Shown here one piece after another: positions 33,501 through 45,928 of a stretch of DNA of 64,000 bases. The DNA comes from Corbicula japonica (taxonomy: Eukaryota; Mollusca; Bivalvia; Venerida; Cyrenidae): the NCBI GenBank assembly GCA_038501625.1, contig JAZAYU010000001.1, forward strand, positions 2,604,001 to 2,668,000, written 5' to 3'. Made by a program: the position numbers and the translations under genes. The notes beneath the pieces were generated by a model that was not told the DNA's origin, did not search any database, and worked only from the letters and a program-made list of their open reading frames with translations. How positions within the stretch are numbered: the stretch's first letter is position 1; the number at the start of each line of letters is the position of its first letter.

Positions 33501-35285
33501 CTTTTTTTTATCTTGTAATTCGGTATCACTGAAAGCCATTTTTTCAAAAGATTCTATTTCTCATATTAATTCATCTTTTGTTATCTGCTTCTTTTTGTTT
33601 TGAAGGTCGCGTATGAAATAGTGTTACCCCTAATTTCCATTAGTACGGGTAAAAATATATCATTTAGTGTAAAGTTTATTTTCTTATCAGAGATTGTTTC
33701 ATTTGGTACCTTGAAAGTTTTTTTTCAGCAGTATATTGACTTCTAATATTTTTATAAGCTGTTTGATTTGAATCACATATGTCAGGTCTTTTAGCAGAGA
33801 ATTGTTGAACTTCCAATATGAAATGCCCTTTATTAACATATATAATGTTAAAGATAAGACTATCATAAAATGGACATTTCTGTAACCAGTTAACATTATC
33901 AAGATTTCTAAACAAAGTACACAACTTTTAATCTAAAAGAGTTATATGAGCATATGTCAATAAAATCGTTTATAACAGCCGAAGTGCAAACACGGTATCA
34001 GTACCATTAAAATATAAAGGAGATATAATGTTAGTGTAGTTTGCTTAATTTCATTTTACCAATACAGTAGTTTTGGAATTTTGGATAAAATTCGGTTATT
34101 TGTTGTTATTTCTACATTGTTTATTAAATGTTTCAATTTTTGTTAACAGGCTGGCGTGACAAGAATTTAGCCGTCGAACGTGACAAGAACTTACCCGACG
34201 GGCGTGACAAGAATTTAGCCGTCGAACGTGACAAGATCCTTTCTGGCGGGAGTGACAAGAACCGGGTTTTTCTAGATACGTCGCCATTATACTTTGAACC
34301 GGAAGTTACAGAAGATTTTCCAACAACTGATGGTGGACAACCGAAAATACCCCATATAATCCACCAGACTTACAAGACCGAGTTTATACCACAATCGTCC
34401 GTACTTTTGATACTGTCGTTTGTGAAATTTAACCCAAATTGGACGTATTTTTTCTGGACGGATAAAACCGCTCGAAAGTTTATAGAAGACAAATACAATT
34501 ATTTTCTGCCAACATGGGATAGCTACAAAGAAAACATTTTTAGAGCAGATGCACTCCGATATTTTGTGTTATATGAGTACGGCGGTGTTTATGCAGATAT
34601 TGATTTTGAATGTCTCAGACCATTGGACCGTGTTACAATGAAATATCCAGCAATTTTTCCCACGGAACCGTTCGAACACAGTACTTTCAGACCCGGTCTA
34701 CCATATCTAATAAACAATGCCATTATGATGTCTAGACCTAAACATCCTTTCTTGAAACAAATGATGGACAAACTCTATTTATCAATAAATAACACGCACA
34801 TAATCGACGTTGCTGGACCATGGTTTGTTACCGATCAGTACAGGGAATATTATAACATCAGTAACGAGGAAAAGGGCAATATGGCCGCCGACACAACCGG
34901 TGCTCAAGAACCATACTTCTTTAAAGGAAATGCTAAAATTAACAAAGATGATATAGTTTATGTTCCAAATACTCATTACTTTATGAATACGCTCGCTAAC
35001 AACTTTGAGGTATTTTATGTAAGACGATTATGCAAATCCTGGATTTCGAAAACGTATGCTCGTTGTTCTCAACTAAGTTCGTTCCCAATGTGCAAGGAAC
35101 CAACAATTTTAGAAAAGCGTGGTTGCAATGAACTAGCCAGAAGAGATGATCGATCACCCGAAGACCATTTCAAGTTTACATTCACCAGACATCACTGGTT
35201 TTCTTCATACTATAAAACCAAAATACAATTATTAAAGACGGTCGATGTAAGAACTATAGTGCCACCTGTCCTATTTTACTCTTAG
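30527..35285 (+). CDS. GT32-type glycosyltransferase 1, type II membrane protein with repeated stem
   Basis: Two exons, 30527-30614 and 34150-35285, join as ACA-G/GC and give 407 residues. Exon 1 is a short basic start (MIRFNRRKGS) then a hydrophobic signal anchor (IVLLIVALGFVIW), so a Golgi type II topology is predicted. Exon 2 opens with four 8-residue stem repeats (RDKNLAVE, RDKNLPDG, RDKNLAVE, RDKILSGG). The catalytic domain follows: KIPHIIHQTYKT (about 95-106), FRADALRYFVLYEYGGVYAD, then the DXD metal/nucleotide-sugar site DID (179-181) in the sugar-binding-region family (Gly_transf_sug, GT32), and a late HHW. NWT, NNT and NIS are possible glycosylation sites. Donor and acceptor sugars cannot be told. 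It is paralogous to 53746-57240, which lacks the stem repeats. The intron is 3.5 kb and contains a foldback element. Confidence 0.88.
31124..33312. mobile_element. 2.2-kb foldback element with 500-bp inverted arms, in the glycosyltransferase 1 intron
   Basis: Left arm 31124-31625 and right arm 32808-33312 are near-identical in inverted orientation, starting outward at ACACCGTTCAACCCGATAAG and ending inward near AACGGCCGT(C/T)AA. The 1.2-kb centre contains a dispersed repeat (31937-32115) and no recognised gene. The paralogous intron (53831-56194) has no counterpart. Small differences between arms, such as a one-base stop in a short frame, show limited decay. Confidence 0.9.
31937..32115. repeat. 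Dispersed repeat, second copy
   Basis: ATGCATATCAGGGATGGCCA ... ACGCCACAAACAATTAACGA ... GGGGTTACCGCCTTGGAACG, related to 21937-22290; it lies in the loop of the foldback element. Confidence 0.65.
34155..34262 (+). repeat. 24-bp coding minisatellite in the glycosyltransferase 1 stem
   Basis: Units at 34155-34178, 34179-34202, 34203-34226 and 34227-34250, with a fifth partial unit from 34251. Each starts (C/A)GTGACAAGA. Units 1 and 3 are identical, which suggests unequal exchange or slippage. All are in frame. The paralogue has one partial unit only. Confidence 0.95.
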
Positions 35286-35540
35286 ATACTTATTAGATTT
35301 GTTAAAATCAAATTTGAAATTAAAACGACGGTTTCCTATCTTCAATGCCTTACAAAACAGAGACCGAATACCAGTATATGATCTCTGCAATACGATTGGT
35401 AGAAAATGGCCACAGTATCAGGATTGACAAATAGCATGCTTGAGGGCCGAATACCAGTATATGATCTCTGCGATTCGATTGGTTGAAATTGAGTACAATC
35501 CCAGAATTGACCAATGTCAAGTTAGAGGACTGCTACTAGT

Positions 35541-36455
35541 ATCCGGAAACCGTGAAGAGAAAAACAAATGTTATAAATGTTAATCGTTCATATGATTTAC
35601 AATAAGACTACCCTTAAATCGATAAAATAAGCTTAGAGGCTATTTAAGTCATCAAATATTGCCGGCAGAGGTCTCGGGCATTTTGAGGCAAAATACTTTT
35701 CCGGAAACTATATAATTAAGCTGAAGACGCCAAATTTGGTACACAACAGGTACTCGGTGGGGTGATATGAAATATAATCATCAACCGATTTCAATAGATC
35801 ATCCAATATGGCAGCCAGTGACGTGAGAACTTATATTTTGTGCTCACTACTTCTCCGAAACCTTTCATGAGACCACTCATATCCAACTTTGCTCATCATC
35901 GGTTAGCAAAAATCGATAACGAATTTCCCAATAGATTATGAAGGAACAATTCAGTTTTTTCTTTACTACATTTTTATTTCTTACAGTCATTAAAACCCAT
36001 AGTACATATTAAAGATAAATTTCTGCCGATTAAGCTGGTTATTTTTATTTTAATTTATCTTAACGATAATTTGGTCCTTTTTGACTTTGAATATAGCCAC
36101 CCTATTTCACTTTTATTTACATAGAAACTGTAGAGAAAGTTGGATTTTTTCGCTTATCCTTAAGTATTCTATTGTTAATATCTTTTATCCAAATTATAAG
36201 TTTTAAAAAAACCAGGTTACATATTTTGCAAAAATATTTAGCTATTGTTTAAACTAATTTTTATTAAATTAATTTTAAAACATTTTGGTCCTTTTTAGCT
36301 TTTTCTAACACGACTATCGAACATTTTAAGTGAAAATTTAAGTCTCCGTAAATGTGCGATCATTCCCGATATTTTACGATCATTGACGGAAGATTGTTTA
36401 ATTCGGCAGTCAAGTGCAGAAAACAATATAGAGCCTTACTAGTTCAATTTGTAGA
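35541..36455. other. AT-rich flank, no gene recognised
   Basis: 3' flank of glycosyltransferase 1 and the sequence up to the 780-bp repeat. Short related phrases occur inside it (for example CATTTTGG...CCTTTTTAGC and ATTTGGTCCTTTTTGAC), but no coding signal is seen. Confidence 0.4.
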
Positions 36456-37229
36456 AGAAATATCTTTTAAAAAGATAAACGGCGTTGATGGAAAAGATTT
36501 TTATATATAAGAAAGAAAGAAATAAAGACCGTGCAAAAATTTCGTCTGGTGATAATACGTCGATTAAAGAAGACTGTCTAACATTAACTGTACATTCAGT
36601 TTCAATAAAATACCTCTTGTAGAGTTAGCACTAATGATGAATAAATGTCATTAAAATACAATAAATGAAAATAATAATAACTTGTTACAAGAGCGAAATC
36701 TACCAACTTTTACGTAAATTAACTTTAAAAGAAAGTGTCCCTCCCGAGGATTGAACCCGGGGCCTCCGCTTGAGAGGCGAGTGTGATAACCACTACACCA
36801 AGGCGTTTTGAATTTCTGGATTTGAAATTAACAATCAGTATCAAAGGAACTAGAAAGGAACCAGTAAGAACCAGAAATATCTGCACTTCTCTGTCGTTTT
36901 ACACTGTGTATTGTACTCGAGTGTTTACCTGACACCTATGAATATTCCATATAAAATCGTATTTTAGCCATCAATTGACTTAATTGGTTATTTATACCGT
37001 AATTATCTTTTTCTCCAATACAATTAACGCTTTTTAAAACGAAAATTCCCGAACATACAGCGCCACTTACTCACAATATAAAAATCGTTACGGTAATCAT
37101 TAACAAGACCCACTAATAACCAATCAAAATAATCTATTTGATTTTCCCGCTGCATAATAAATTTTATTTACAATATTTCATTGGTCGAAAAACTAGGTCA
37201 AAAGTGAGCTTAGACAGCTAACGCCGAAC
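36456..37229. mobile_element. 780-bp dispersed repeat with tRNA-Glu-like module, copy 2
   Basis: Near-identical to 11336-12116 across its length, with CGGCGTT at 36480-36486 and AACGCCG at 37220-37226. A few small indels distinguish the copies, for example about 10 bp missing near 37070. Confidence 0.75.
36737..36805 (-). other. tRNA-Glu(CTC)-like sequence, copy 2
   Basis: Same features as the copy at 11617-11685. The T stem pairs better here (CCGGG with CTCGG, one G-U). The acceptor stem is again not paired. Confidence 0.7.
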
Positions 37230-38727
37230 AAAAACCACATATATATATTAAGATAACTTAAGTAAATGTTACTTAATTATTTGTAAAAGTTAAATGCTTT
37301 CTATTTACTATTAAGAAGTTAAAATGTAAATTTTATCCAAAAATTTATATCTTAAAATGCATTCGGAAAATTGAAATTGTTAATTTTAGGGCATATTTCT
37401 AAACACATTTGAAACAAAAGCACGTATTGATGTACCCAAGTGGAATTAAAGTTAGAACAAATAAAAACTATCGCATCGTAATCTCTTCAACATGTATCGA
37501 GATTACATTGTACGATTTTTTTTCAGTAAAACATAATAATTCAATGAACTGTTATTTTGACAAACAAGAGCGCAACAGTAATAGAACGAATTCGGGATTT
37601 TATTAACTGATCGAAAAAATGCATCATTAATTTTATTGTACCCCCTCCCAATAAATGACGCGTTGTAAAAACAAAGTTATGACAGATCAATAATTAATAT
37701 GTTTTATGGCTTATTTCCTGTACCGTGTTTAAACAAGGTAAATGGTTCCTATAAACAATGAACCTAGCAAATGCATCGATTCAATGAATTTAAAAGTGTA
37801 CCGATCTGTTTTTTCGGTGTATATAAAAATTGAGAAAAGGCAAAGACCTATATATTACATCTCTATATTTATCTATATAGGTCTTTGGAAAAGGCTACAC
37901 ATTCTGCCGCTTTTTATTATGACTGAATTTGTAAATTCTTTAATGTATTAAGTTTACAAACCGTTTCACCAATTGTACACGTATAAAATTGCTTTCCAAC
38001 AAAATAAATTTATTCATTAGTGCAATAATAAGGATGAAATGGAACAGGCAGAAGTTATATATCGCGGTACTTAGGATTTTAAAATAAATAAAATAATCGG
38101 ACGTCTATGTGCCCAAAACGAAATTAAAGAACTCGGCACTAAGTTACACAGAACTGATAAAAACGAAGACATTGTTGAACGTATATTAATATGGTCTACC
38201 TCAAGCCTGTGTGTAACTTTTGCGATTCAGGAAAACTGATATTATACACTTAGTTATCTTAATTATAAAGTATTGAATACTAGTTTTGTTGTTATGCATA
38301 AAACTCTCAGAGATATATACATTATCAAGATTATTTATTGCTTGTTTATTTCTTCGTGTTACCTGCGTGCTTATTTTTTCTCAAATGTTAAACTTTAACA
38401 TTTTTGATAAATTGTGTAATTTTGAAAATATTGCTTTTACTTTCTGATTTCATTAATCTATTAAATTTATAAATTGTTGGCTAAAAATTTCTTCATATAT
38501 ATTCGTTTAAAATATTCGAGTAATAGGGGCATATTAACAAAAAGTGGTATTCGTTTTCTATCATCTTATAGCATTTACAGATTCTGTTTTCCCTTGTTAC
38601 ACCCGTGTACACACCCATGTACCGTCCAGCTTCAATATTTAAGATACAACTTTTATGAAACGAATTGAAGGCTTAATGAGGAAACAATTTTGTGCTATTT
38701 TATTGGTTTTCCACTCCGGCGCAAATG
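37230..38727. other. AT-rich DNA with one small hairpin
   Basis: A hairpin at 37838-37888 has arms CAAAGACCTATATA and TATATAGGTCTTTG. No gene recognised. Confidence 0.45.
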
Positions 38728-38898
38728 AATGTATTTATCCACGTTTCTATGTAATTCATCTCATGTATGCTTCAAGGTTATTGGTTGTGAGGATTCACGA
38801 AATTCTCGTGCAGTGTCATTATATATGGTGGAAACCTTGGATAAAATTCATTCGAGTCGTCGCATTGCTATTGTACAGACATATTAAATATTTCTAAT
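38728..38898. repeat. 171-bp sequence repeated in the chimeric segment
   Basis: Matches 41401-41571 almost base for base (one difference seen: TGGTGGAAACC here, TGGTGTAAACC there). The match begins at AATGTATTTATCCACG and ends at ATATTTCTAAT. Confidence 0.95.
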
Positions 38899-41271
38899 CC
38901 ATAAATTGTTAAGGACGTATTTGAGAAGGTCATTACTTGACTGTGAGAAGGACAATTAAATTTTCTGATGGAGTTCATGTTCGGCAACTTTCTTCAAATT
39001 TCCTAGGGCATGGATACAACTTGATCTCGGAGTCGGCATTAACAGCGATAGTCGGAACCATTGACAAATTATTTTGTCACTGATGAGTATTTATTTTGTA
39101 CATTTTTCAGATTTTAGAAACTTGAGGAAGAGCACGTGGTGTTCGATAAGTAAATCATTTTGATATTATATGTTTATCTAGTGCAATCAAAGAATAGAAT
39201 AAGGAGAATATATATTTAGAAAGTTTTTATCTTGAATTGTTGGTAAATGTGACATGAAATTGTAATCAGTAATTTACGATTTGTCTAAAAGCAATTAATG
39301 CATGTGCATTTTAAATAACATATTTTAATATAGGCTTTTGAATTGTAATATGTATCTCAGTAATTTTTTCCAACTATTATTCCGTTGGCATGTAACGGCA
39401 ATGTTGTTGATAAACTCACTGGAGGAAGAAATGCTGTTCAGTATCACAGACAAGAGAGTAATTTTGAAATTGGATTGATTTCACTTGTTATGGCAATGTT
39501 TGAAGAAACATTTTAATTCAGGGCATGCAGCATTCCATTTGATAGTTATTGAGATGCTATACGATAATATTTTCAGATTTGACAGTCTCGTGATGATTGC
39601 TGGATGATGAATAAAAGGCGTATCTAGTCAGCGTCCTGAGAGTGGTTTGCATTTTTTCGGAAATGCTTTTGTATTTTTGTTTTAATTTAGTTTTTCAAAT
39701 ATTGAATTCTAGATATTGGTATAAATGTTTGATTTTTTAAATCGAGAGTTTGAGGCCTAATTTAAAGACTTCGGTTATTTTCGTTGAAGGTTCATGTGAT
39801 GCTAGAGGGACGAGAAAGTTAATCAGCTGTTATTGCATTTGCATTAGTGTTGCAATTTAAGTCTGGCCGCTTAATCTCTGTGTAATAGATAATAATTTGA
39901 CAAGTTAATTTTATAACGATGAAAAATATTGTTACACATGTATTTAAAAAACAAAACAGCAGTAACAATGAGTGTGATGGTGATAATATCATTTTACTGC
40001 GTTTATTTAGGCTTGCGGCAAAACAGATAGGTCATATATAATAAATTATGCATTGTATGTACATTTGCACGTGGAAAACATGGAAAGTGTGTATATTTTA
40101 TACAGTATAAGACGCTAACTGTACTTTTCTATCCAAATGAAATGAGTGGCTCTTGTTTTGGAGAGAATAAACTGATCAAAGAGCCTTGTGTTTTCCTATA
40201 GTTTACTTACGATAGTTAGACTTTTAGAAGTATAGAAATAATTAAAACAGTTATTTATTATAATATTTTAGTGTTTAATACAATTAAGATTTCAAGCAAA
40301 TTCTATTGCTTTACATGTAGACTTGGCTTCATAGACTGCATTGTCGATTGGTTCGGTAGAAAATAGAATGTTTATTGAAATCCGTGGATATTTGTTTTCT
40401 TTTCCATTATTTATACTGTTTTTATTATAATTCTAACAGTTTTAATTAATTAAGAAAGAGTATGCTTAGTAATTTCAGGACAAACAATTTGTTGATCTTT
40501 TATGACGGGATGCTGGTTTGAGCCCAACATAATCATTACTATGGCAAGTTCGGCATTAATGCAGTTGGTCAACGTAAGCCAAGAATCGGAGAGATTGCTT
40601 TGTCAGGTGTTCTGAAACGATGGTTGGATAGGCAAGTGGAAAGTATATTAAAATCTGGCATTTATGGGTTCGTATATTTTCAGTCATTTTTGAGTTTTCT
40701 ACGAGAATGTTCATATATGATGGGATGTAGATTTGATTGCGAGCTTTTAGCCCATTAGCACAATGGGAAGATCGCCATGTTCCCAAGTTATGATTGTTTG
40801 CGTTTTAATATTATAATTTGCACATATAATATGACATCAATCTGTAGATTTTACGGGAAATTATCGGTAACATTGCCACAGTTGCGCTGAATAACAAGGA
40901 ATACTATATTTTTTAAATATTCCAGTATGCATGAATTTCAATTACTCATACCAGAAACATATAGTTCTTACGCTAAGTTCCTTAGAATATTAGCTCAGAA
41001 TAACTTGTCGTTGCGTATTACGCTACGTTAGATTGATAAGTGTGTTTCCTTGAAGGTTTTGTCGAGTTGGATTTGCACGTGCATGTATTGATATGGTTTT
41101 ATGATATAGTCGATAGAAATTAAAATGTTCAAAAAATTACGTAATAAAATCTAAAGAAAAAACAAAAACATTCGCGCTAATAGCGAATTTTACAAACATT
41201 TACTTAATTCTGAGATACTACCAATTCATAAAGGTCTAAGAATAGAATTTTCCCGTTCTTTGTGTTTTTCG
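38899..41271. other. AT-rich DNA between repeat copies
   Basis: No exon or element was recognised. Confidence 0.4.
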
Positions 41272-41571
41272 ATAGTATATAGCAATGCAATACGACCATT
41301 CCTATTGTACTTGGTGTTTTTATTTCTTTTCCTACCTATGAATTACTTGAATATGGGATAAATAATTTATTTTCGTTTGAACGCAGTGAATTAGAAAATA
41401 AATGTATTTATCCACGTTTCTATGTAATTCATCTCATGTATGCTTCAAGGTTATTGGTTGTGAGGATTCACGAAATTCTCGTGCAGTGTCATTATATATG
41501 GTGTAAACCTTGGATAAAATTCATTCGAGTCGTCGCATTGCTATTGTACAGACATATTAAATATTTCTAAT
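41272..41571. repeat. 300-bp chimeric segment: 130 bp copied from 44052-44181 plus 171 bp copied from 38728-38898
   Basis: The left part (41272-41401) equals 44052-44181. The right part (41401-41571) equals 38728-38898. The break between them falls at the right edge of one match and the left edge of the other, with a one-base overlap. It therefore equals a head-to-tail junction of the surrounding 38728-44181 interval. Flanks are not shared. Confidence 0.9.
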
Positions 41572-42879
41572 TTCCCGTCCCACCCACCCTCATTTTATGT
41601 GTTTGATTTCACCATTTGCGAAGACGGTTAGAACTCCCGTTAACACTTTTGTACACTTTTAGTTGATAGGTAGCAGCTTAATTACCTTATTTGTCTCATT
41701 TTGTTTCTACGATTGTTATCAAGATTTGGTAGTTTGCATTAAAAGTCACTTAGAAGTTATGAAAGATAAATTTAAAATGATTCTTTTCGCAATTAGAATG
41801 GTTCGTAATTTTTGACGTATATATCAAACGCTTATCAGAAGCTGCATTGGACTGAGAACATTTTCTACAATTTTATGTGAACAAGCCACTTGGCTGAAAG
41901 TTAGATTGTGCGTTCTGTTATTTTGTGTTTGGGTATGTTTGCTTCGATTCTGATCAATCGCCTCTTGGCGAAAGTGTGCGATATATCCTATTGTGTTTGT
42001 TTAGACAAAACAATCACTTTACTAAATCAGTAGTTCAACATAACATTGCATTGAACCGGATGTGTTTTGTTTTCATTAGAGGCTGATGTGGCCTTAATCT
42101 CGCTACTGGAGTAAAATTTTATGCGTACTTGGCGTTTAATTATATTCATTTGCATCAATATTACGTTTCCACTTGGCGCTGTATTAGCGCGGATGTGTTT
42201 GGTTCGATTCTCATGGTGTATAACGAATTCCGAAATCGCCACTTGGTCTAAAATTTAAGTGTCACTTGCCAAGAATGGCATTTGTTCGAAACAAGAAAAG
42301 CAACTTGACTAACATTATTTTAAGCATATTTCATTGCATTTGCTTAAATGCGTCTTGATTTTAAGTTACCGTGAAAATTAGAAATTGTATAATTTAAATT
42401 TTATCTTGATTAAGATCAGTAGTTATTGGAAGAATAATTTGACACGATTTACACGTGGAATTGGATATATTTTCTACGATTTAAACGATAAGGACGAAGA
42501 AAACTTCTTAGCGGAGAATGTAGCATTTTAATTGATTTGGCCAAAATATTTGATTTTAATGGACTGATCTCCCATAACCTGACAAAATGTGAACGCTATA
42601 TGCGATTCGATTTAGAGAAAAGATTAGCCACTTCATTTAAAAATAATCGAAAAACGCTTAACATTAAATTGATAAGCATGATGATTTTTTGGACTGCAAA
42701 TTTAACCACTTGGCGCTGTTAATTTGACTTAGAAGTGTTTGATTTCATTAACTTAAATAAGGAGTTGCTTTAAACCCGCAAATTGGCTTAAAATTGAAGT
42801 GTAGCATGGTGCTGTTTTGTAATTTGATTTGCTAAGAGAATAGCCGATTGGAATTAGATTGAGGTGTCACTTGGCGCTG

Positions 42880-43720
42880 CGTAGCCGCTTGGCTGTGTTG
42901 GGAAATTGTTATGCCGATTGGCGAAGTAGTGCCGATTGGCGCTGTATTTAAATGGAATTGCGTTTTAAAGACTAGCCGATTGGCATGAAAGTGAGTGCCA
43001 CTTGGCGCGGCATTGGTTGTATTTAACTCGATTATCAGGTTAACGATTTGAGTGATAACTCGCCATGTGGCGTGAAATTGAAGTGCCGATTGGCGCTGTA
43101 GTGCCGATTGGCGCTGTGTTATGGAATAGTTTTTTGAAGACTAGCCGATTGGCTTGAAAGTGAATGTCATTTGGTGAAGCTTTGGTTGTGTTCAGTTTGA
43201 TTATCAGATGATATTGCCCCTCCTGGGAGCGAACCTCGCCACGTGGCGTAAAATTGAAGCGCTGAGTGGCGCTGTAGTGCCAATTGGCGCTGTGTTGGAA
43301 TTGTATTGTTTTGTGAAAGACTAGCCGATTGGCTTGAAAGTGAATGCCATTTGGCGCTGCATTGGTAGTGTTTAGTTTGATTATCAGATATTGCCCCTCC
43401 TGGGAACGAACCTCGCCACGTGGCGTAAAATTGAAGTGCCGATTGGCGCTGTAGTGCCGATTGGCGCTGTGTTGGAATGGAATTGTTTTGTGAAAGACTA
43501 GCCGACTGGTTTGAGAGTGCCGTTTGGCGCTGCATTGGTAGTGTTTAGTTTGATTATCAGATATTGCCCCTCCTGGGAACGAACCTCGCCACGTGGCGTA
43601 AAATTGAAGTGCCGATTGGCGCTGTAGTGCCGATTGGCGCTGTGATGGAATGAAGTTGTTTTTGTGGAAGACTAGCTGACTGGCTTGAAAGTGAGTGCCA
43701 CTTGGCGCTGGATTGTCTGA
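42880..43720. repeat. Satellite-like array of GCCGATTGGC(GCTGT) motifs with a 170-180-bp higher-order period
   Basis: About twenty copies of (A/T)GCCGATTGG(C) variants occur, most followed by GCTGT. Higher-order units, about four of them, also contain TTGCCCCTCCTGGGA and TCGCCACGTGGCGTAAAATT; the last three are most alike. More decayed single motifs (CCACTTGGCGCTGT) extend left to about 41880. Apparent reverse-strand frames (LSSQSASLSQ and similar) are products of the repeat. Confidence 0.85.
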
Positions 43721-44051
43721 CTTTAATTGTTCTTAATGTAAGCGAGTTAAGTCGAATGTAAAAAGTTGAATAAGATGATAGGAATCTACACAAAGACGTT
43801 TATTTAAATTTTGGCGTTTTCTGTTTCATTATTTTAACTTTGGGCGCAGATTATTAGCAAACAATACTGGCTGTTTTCCTTTTTGCTTATGTATAAGATG
43901 ATGTTATTTTTCTATTCAAGTAGGTTCTGGATGATAATAGACATTCATTGCAGCAGGCTCGAGGACTCCGGTTGTGCGGCTTGACACGAACCAAGAAGAG
44001 GATGCAGGAAAGATGGGCTAATAGACGTTAATGAAATGTTGTCGTTGAAAT

Positions 44052-44181
44052 ATAGTATATAGCAATGCAATACGACCATTCCTATTGTACTTGGTGTTTT
44101 TATTTCTTTTCCTACCTATGAATTACTTGAATATGGGATAAATAATTTATTTTCGTTTGAACGCAGTGAATTAGAAAATAA
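44052..44181. repeat. 130-bp sequence repeated in the chimeric segment
   Basis: Matches 41272-41401 essentially base for base, from ATAGTATATAGCAATGC to GAATTAGAAAATAA. Confidence 0.95.
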
Positions 44182-45928
44182 CATATTTTATTGACCCTAG
44201 ACTTCGTTAATCTCCGATAATCTGACGACTGATAAGAAGGGCAGATAATTGACAATACCACATAGTCAACGCCGTACACTCTCCCTTTGTGAGATGATGA
44301 GCAAAGTGCCATATGATGAAACTTTCAGGAATAAAGAACTCAGACTGAAAAAGTGAACGCTTTGAAATTAATTAAGCTGGCTGAAATTTTTGACGTAACT
44401 ATATTTTTCAACGAAACCTTAAGATTTTGAACCATGATTCTGTAAAACCTACTAAATGTAATCCAGGCAATATTTTATGCTAGCGTGCGTTTTTGTCAAT
44501 GGTTGTGATCGTCTACTCGCCGTGTATGTGTATACATGTATTCAAATGCCTAACTGTATTCCAGGAAGTCAGTGACGTATCTTGTATTGTGTGGTTCAGT
44601 GAGTGAGTGGTTGGTGACGATTCCACAATAATACGCATGAATTACCAAAACCCCGCGAAACCCTCTTTGTTTCTCTTTCCCATCTAGTTTCCACGCACTC
44701 CGACTCTTACCTTTTTGGAATAAAGATATACTTTGTCATAGTAGATCTTGATCACATTAATTCCAAGTATAACCAAATTATTACCTATTTGGTTAAATAA
44801 ATTACTTAGGAAATCATACCACAGATCCTGGTAAGAATTTATTATTTTAAAAATCTTACAAATATATGCGAATAGCTCAGCCTGGAAATTAATCTTTTTT
44901 AATTCCGTTGCAATTCGATGATTTTTTTATCTTGTCTATTTCATGAATGTAAATATTCGTTCTTTATGTTTTAGTCTATTTATGTATTTGTGCATAAACT
45001 TTCCAAAATCGACAAGCGGTTTCTTATTCAATACCAGCCCTAGTTTACTTAAAAATATCTTTTTAAAAATGTTTACAGCATTTTTATCTTCGCAAATCCT
45101 CACTTCCCTGAAATTTATAGTTGGCATCGTCGTAAAATTTGACATTTAAAAAATCTCGTGAACTAATTGGCAACAGAGCCAACAAACTTGGCAAATTTTT
45201 AAACCTAAGTGACAACATTCAAAATCAAAATCGCTCAGCTTATGTCGGCATTAAATAAGGCCACCAGCATGTCATATAATAAAAACAATGCACAATTACC
45301 TTGAAAACAGCTTGAACTAGAATCAAGTTTGGTACATAGGTTGAAATTGATAAGTGCATGCTAAAAAGATCAAATAGTGTCATAACTTCATGACTCCAGG
45401 CTCATTTCGGAGGATAAATGGATACAAAACTTCAAACGCCTTGTGGCAAATTCAGCCACACTGGAAAACTTTTTATTGATAACACAGCTTTAAAATTTAA
45501 ATCCACTTTTTAACTCAGGAATTTTTCAGAAGCATTTTAGTTATTCCTAAAAACGAGTGACCCCTAAAACAACCAAGTTTCTCCTTATATACCTAAGTGT
45601 CATGTGACACTATATTTGGCGCCACCATGAAAATGATGAAATTAGGAGTTTAAACAGACGTTTAATATAATTCTGTTTCGGCGGGAAGAAAGCAAATAAT
45701 TGATAAAAAGCAATTATAATTAAACAACAAGCTCCTGAAAAAGAATCACACGTGATAAGGAGCAATAATTAAACAGATACAATGTATTCGTGTTTTCACG
45801 ACATTCCCAACGGGAGCAATTTATAAACTAATACATATAATAAACAAATCACATTTAATGTTACAATACTTTTTGTACGTTTCTGAATAAGTAATTTAAA
45901 AGTTTTTAATACGAGTTCGTATATCCAA
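44182..45928. other. AT-rich DNA, no gene recognised
   Basis: No convincing exon, RNA gene or element boundary was seen. Short opposing frames at 44936-45149 overlap on both strands and look like chance. Confidence 0.4.

Larger units (their letters stand above)
29735..35540. repeat. Segmental duplication, copy A (glycosyltransferase 1 and flanks)
   Basis: Homologous to 52880-57490. Similarity begins near TGGCATATATCT upstream, includes the anchor exon, parts of the intron and the catalytic exon, and ends after a two-copy GATCTCTGCAATACGATTGG repeat downstream. Copy A has an extra 2.2-kb foldback in the intron. Confidence 0.8.

Noticed and set aside
34096..34287. Reverse-strand frame with SCHVRRLNSCHARR-like repeats
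   Set aside because: Shadow of the 24-bp coding minisatellite of glycosyltransferase 1 on the other strand.
43167..43793. Reverse-strand frames rich in QSASLSQ and ATWRGS repeats
   Set aside because: They arise from the GCCGATTGGC satellite array. There is no start context or family resemblance, and the frame breaks at each unit.
38728..44181. A simple tandem duplication of a 2.7-kb unit beginning with the 171-bp and ending with the 130-bp repeat
   Set aside because: Spacing of the repeats fits (about 2.67 and 2.78 kb), but the two interiors show no similarity, so the chimeric-junction reading is preferred.
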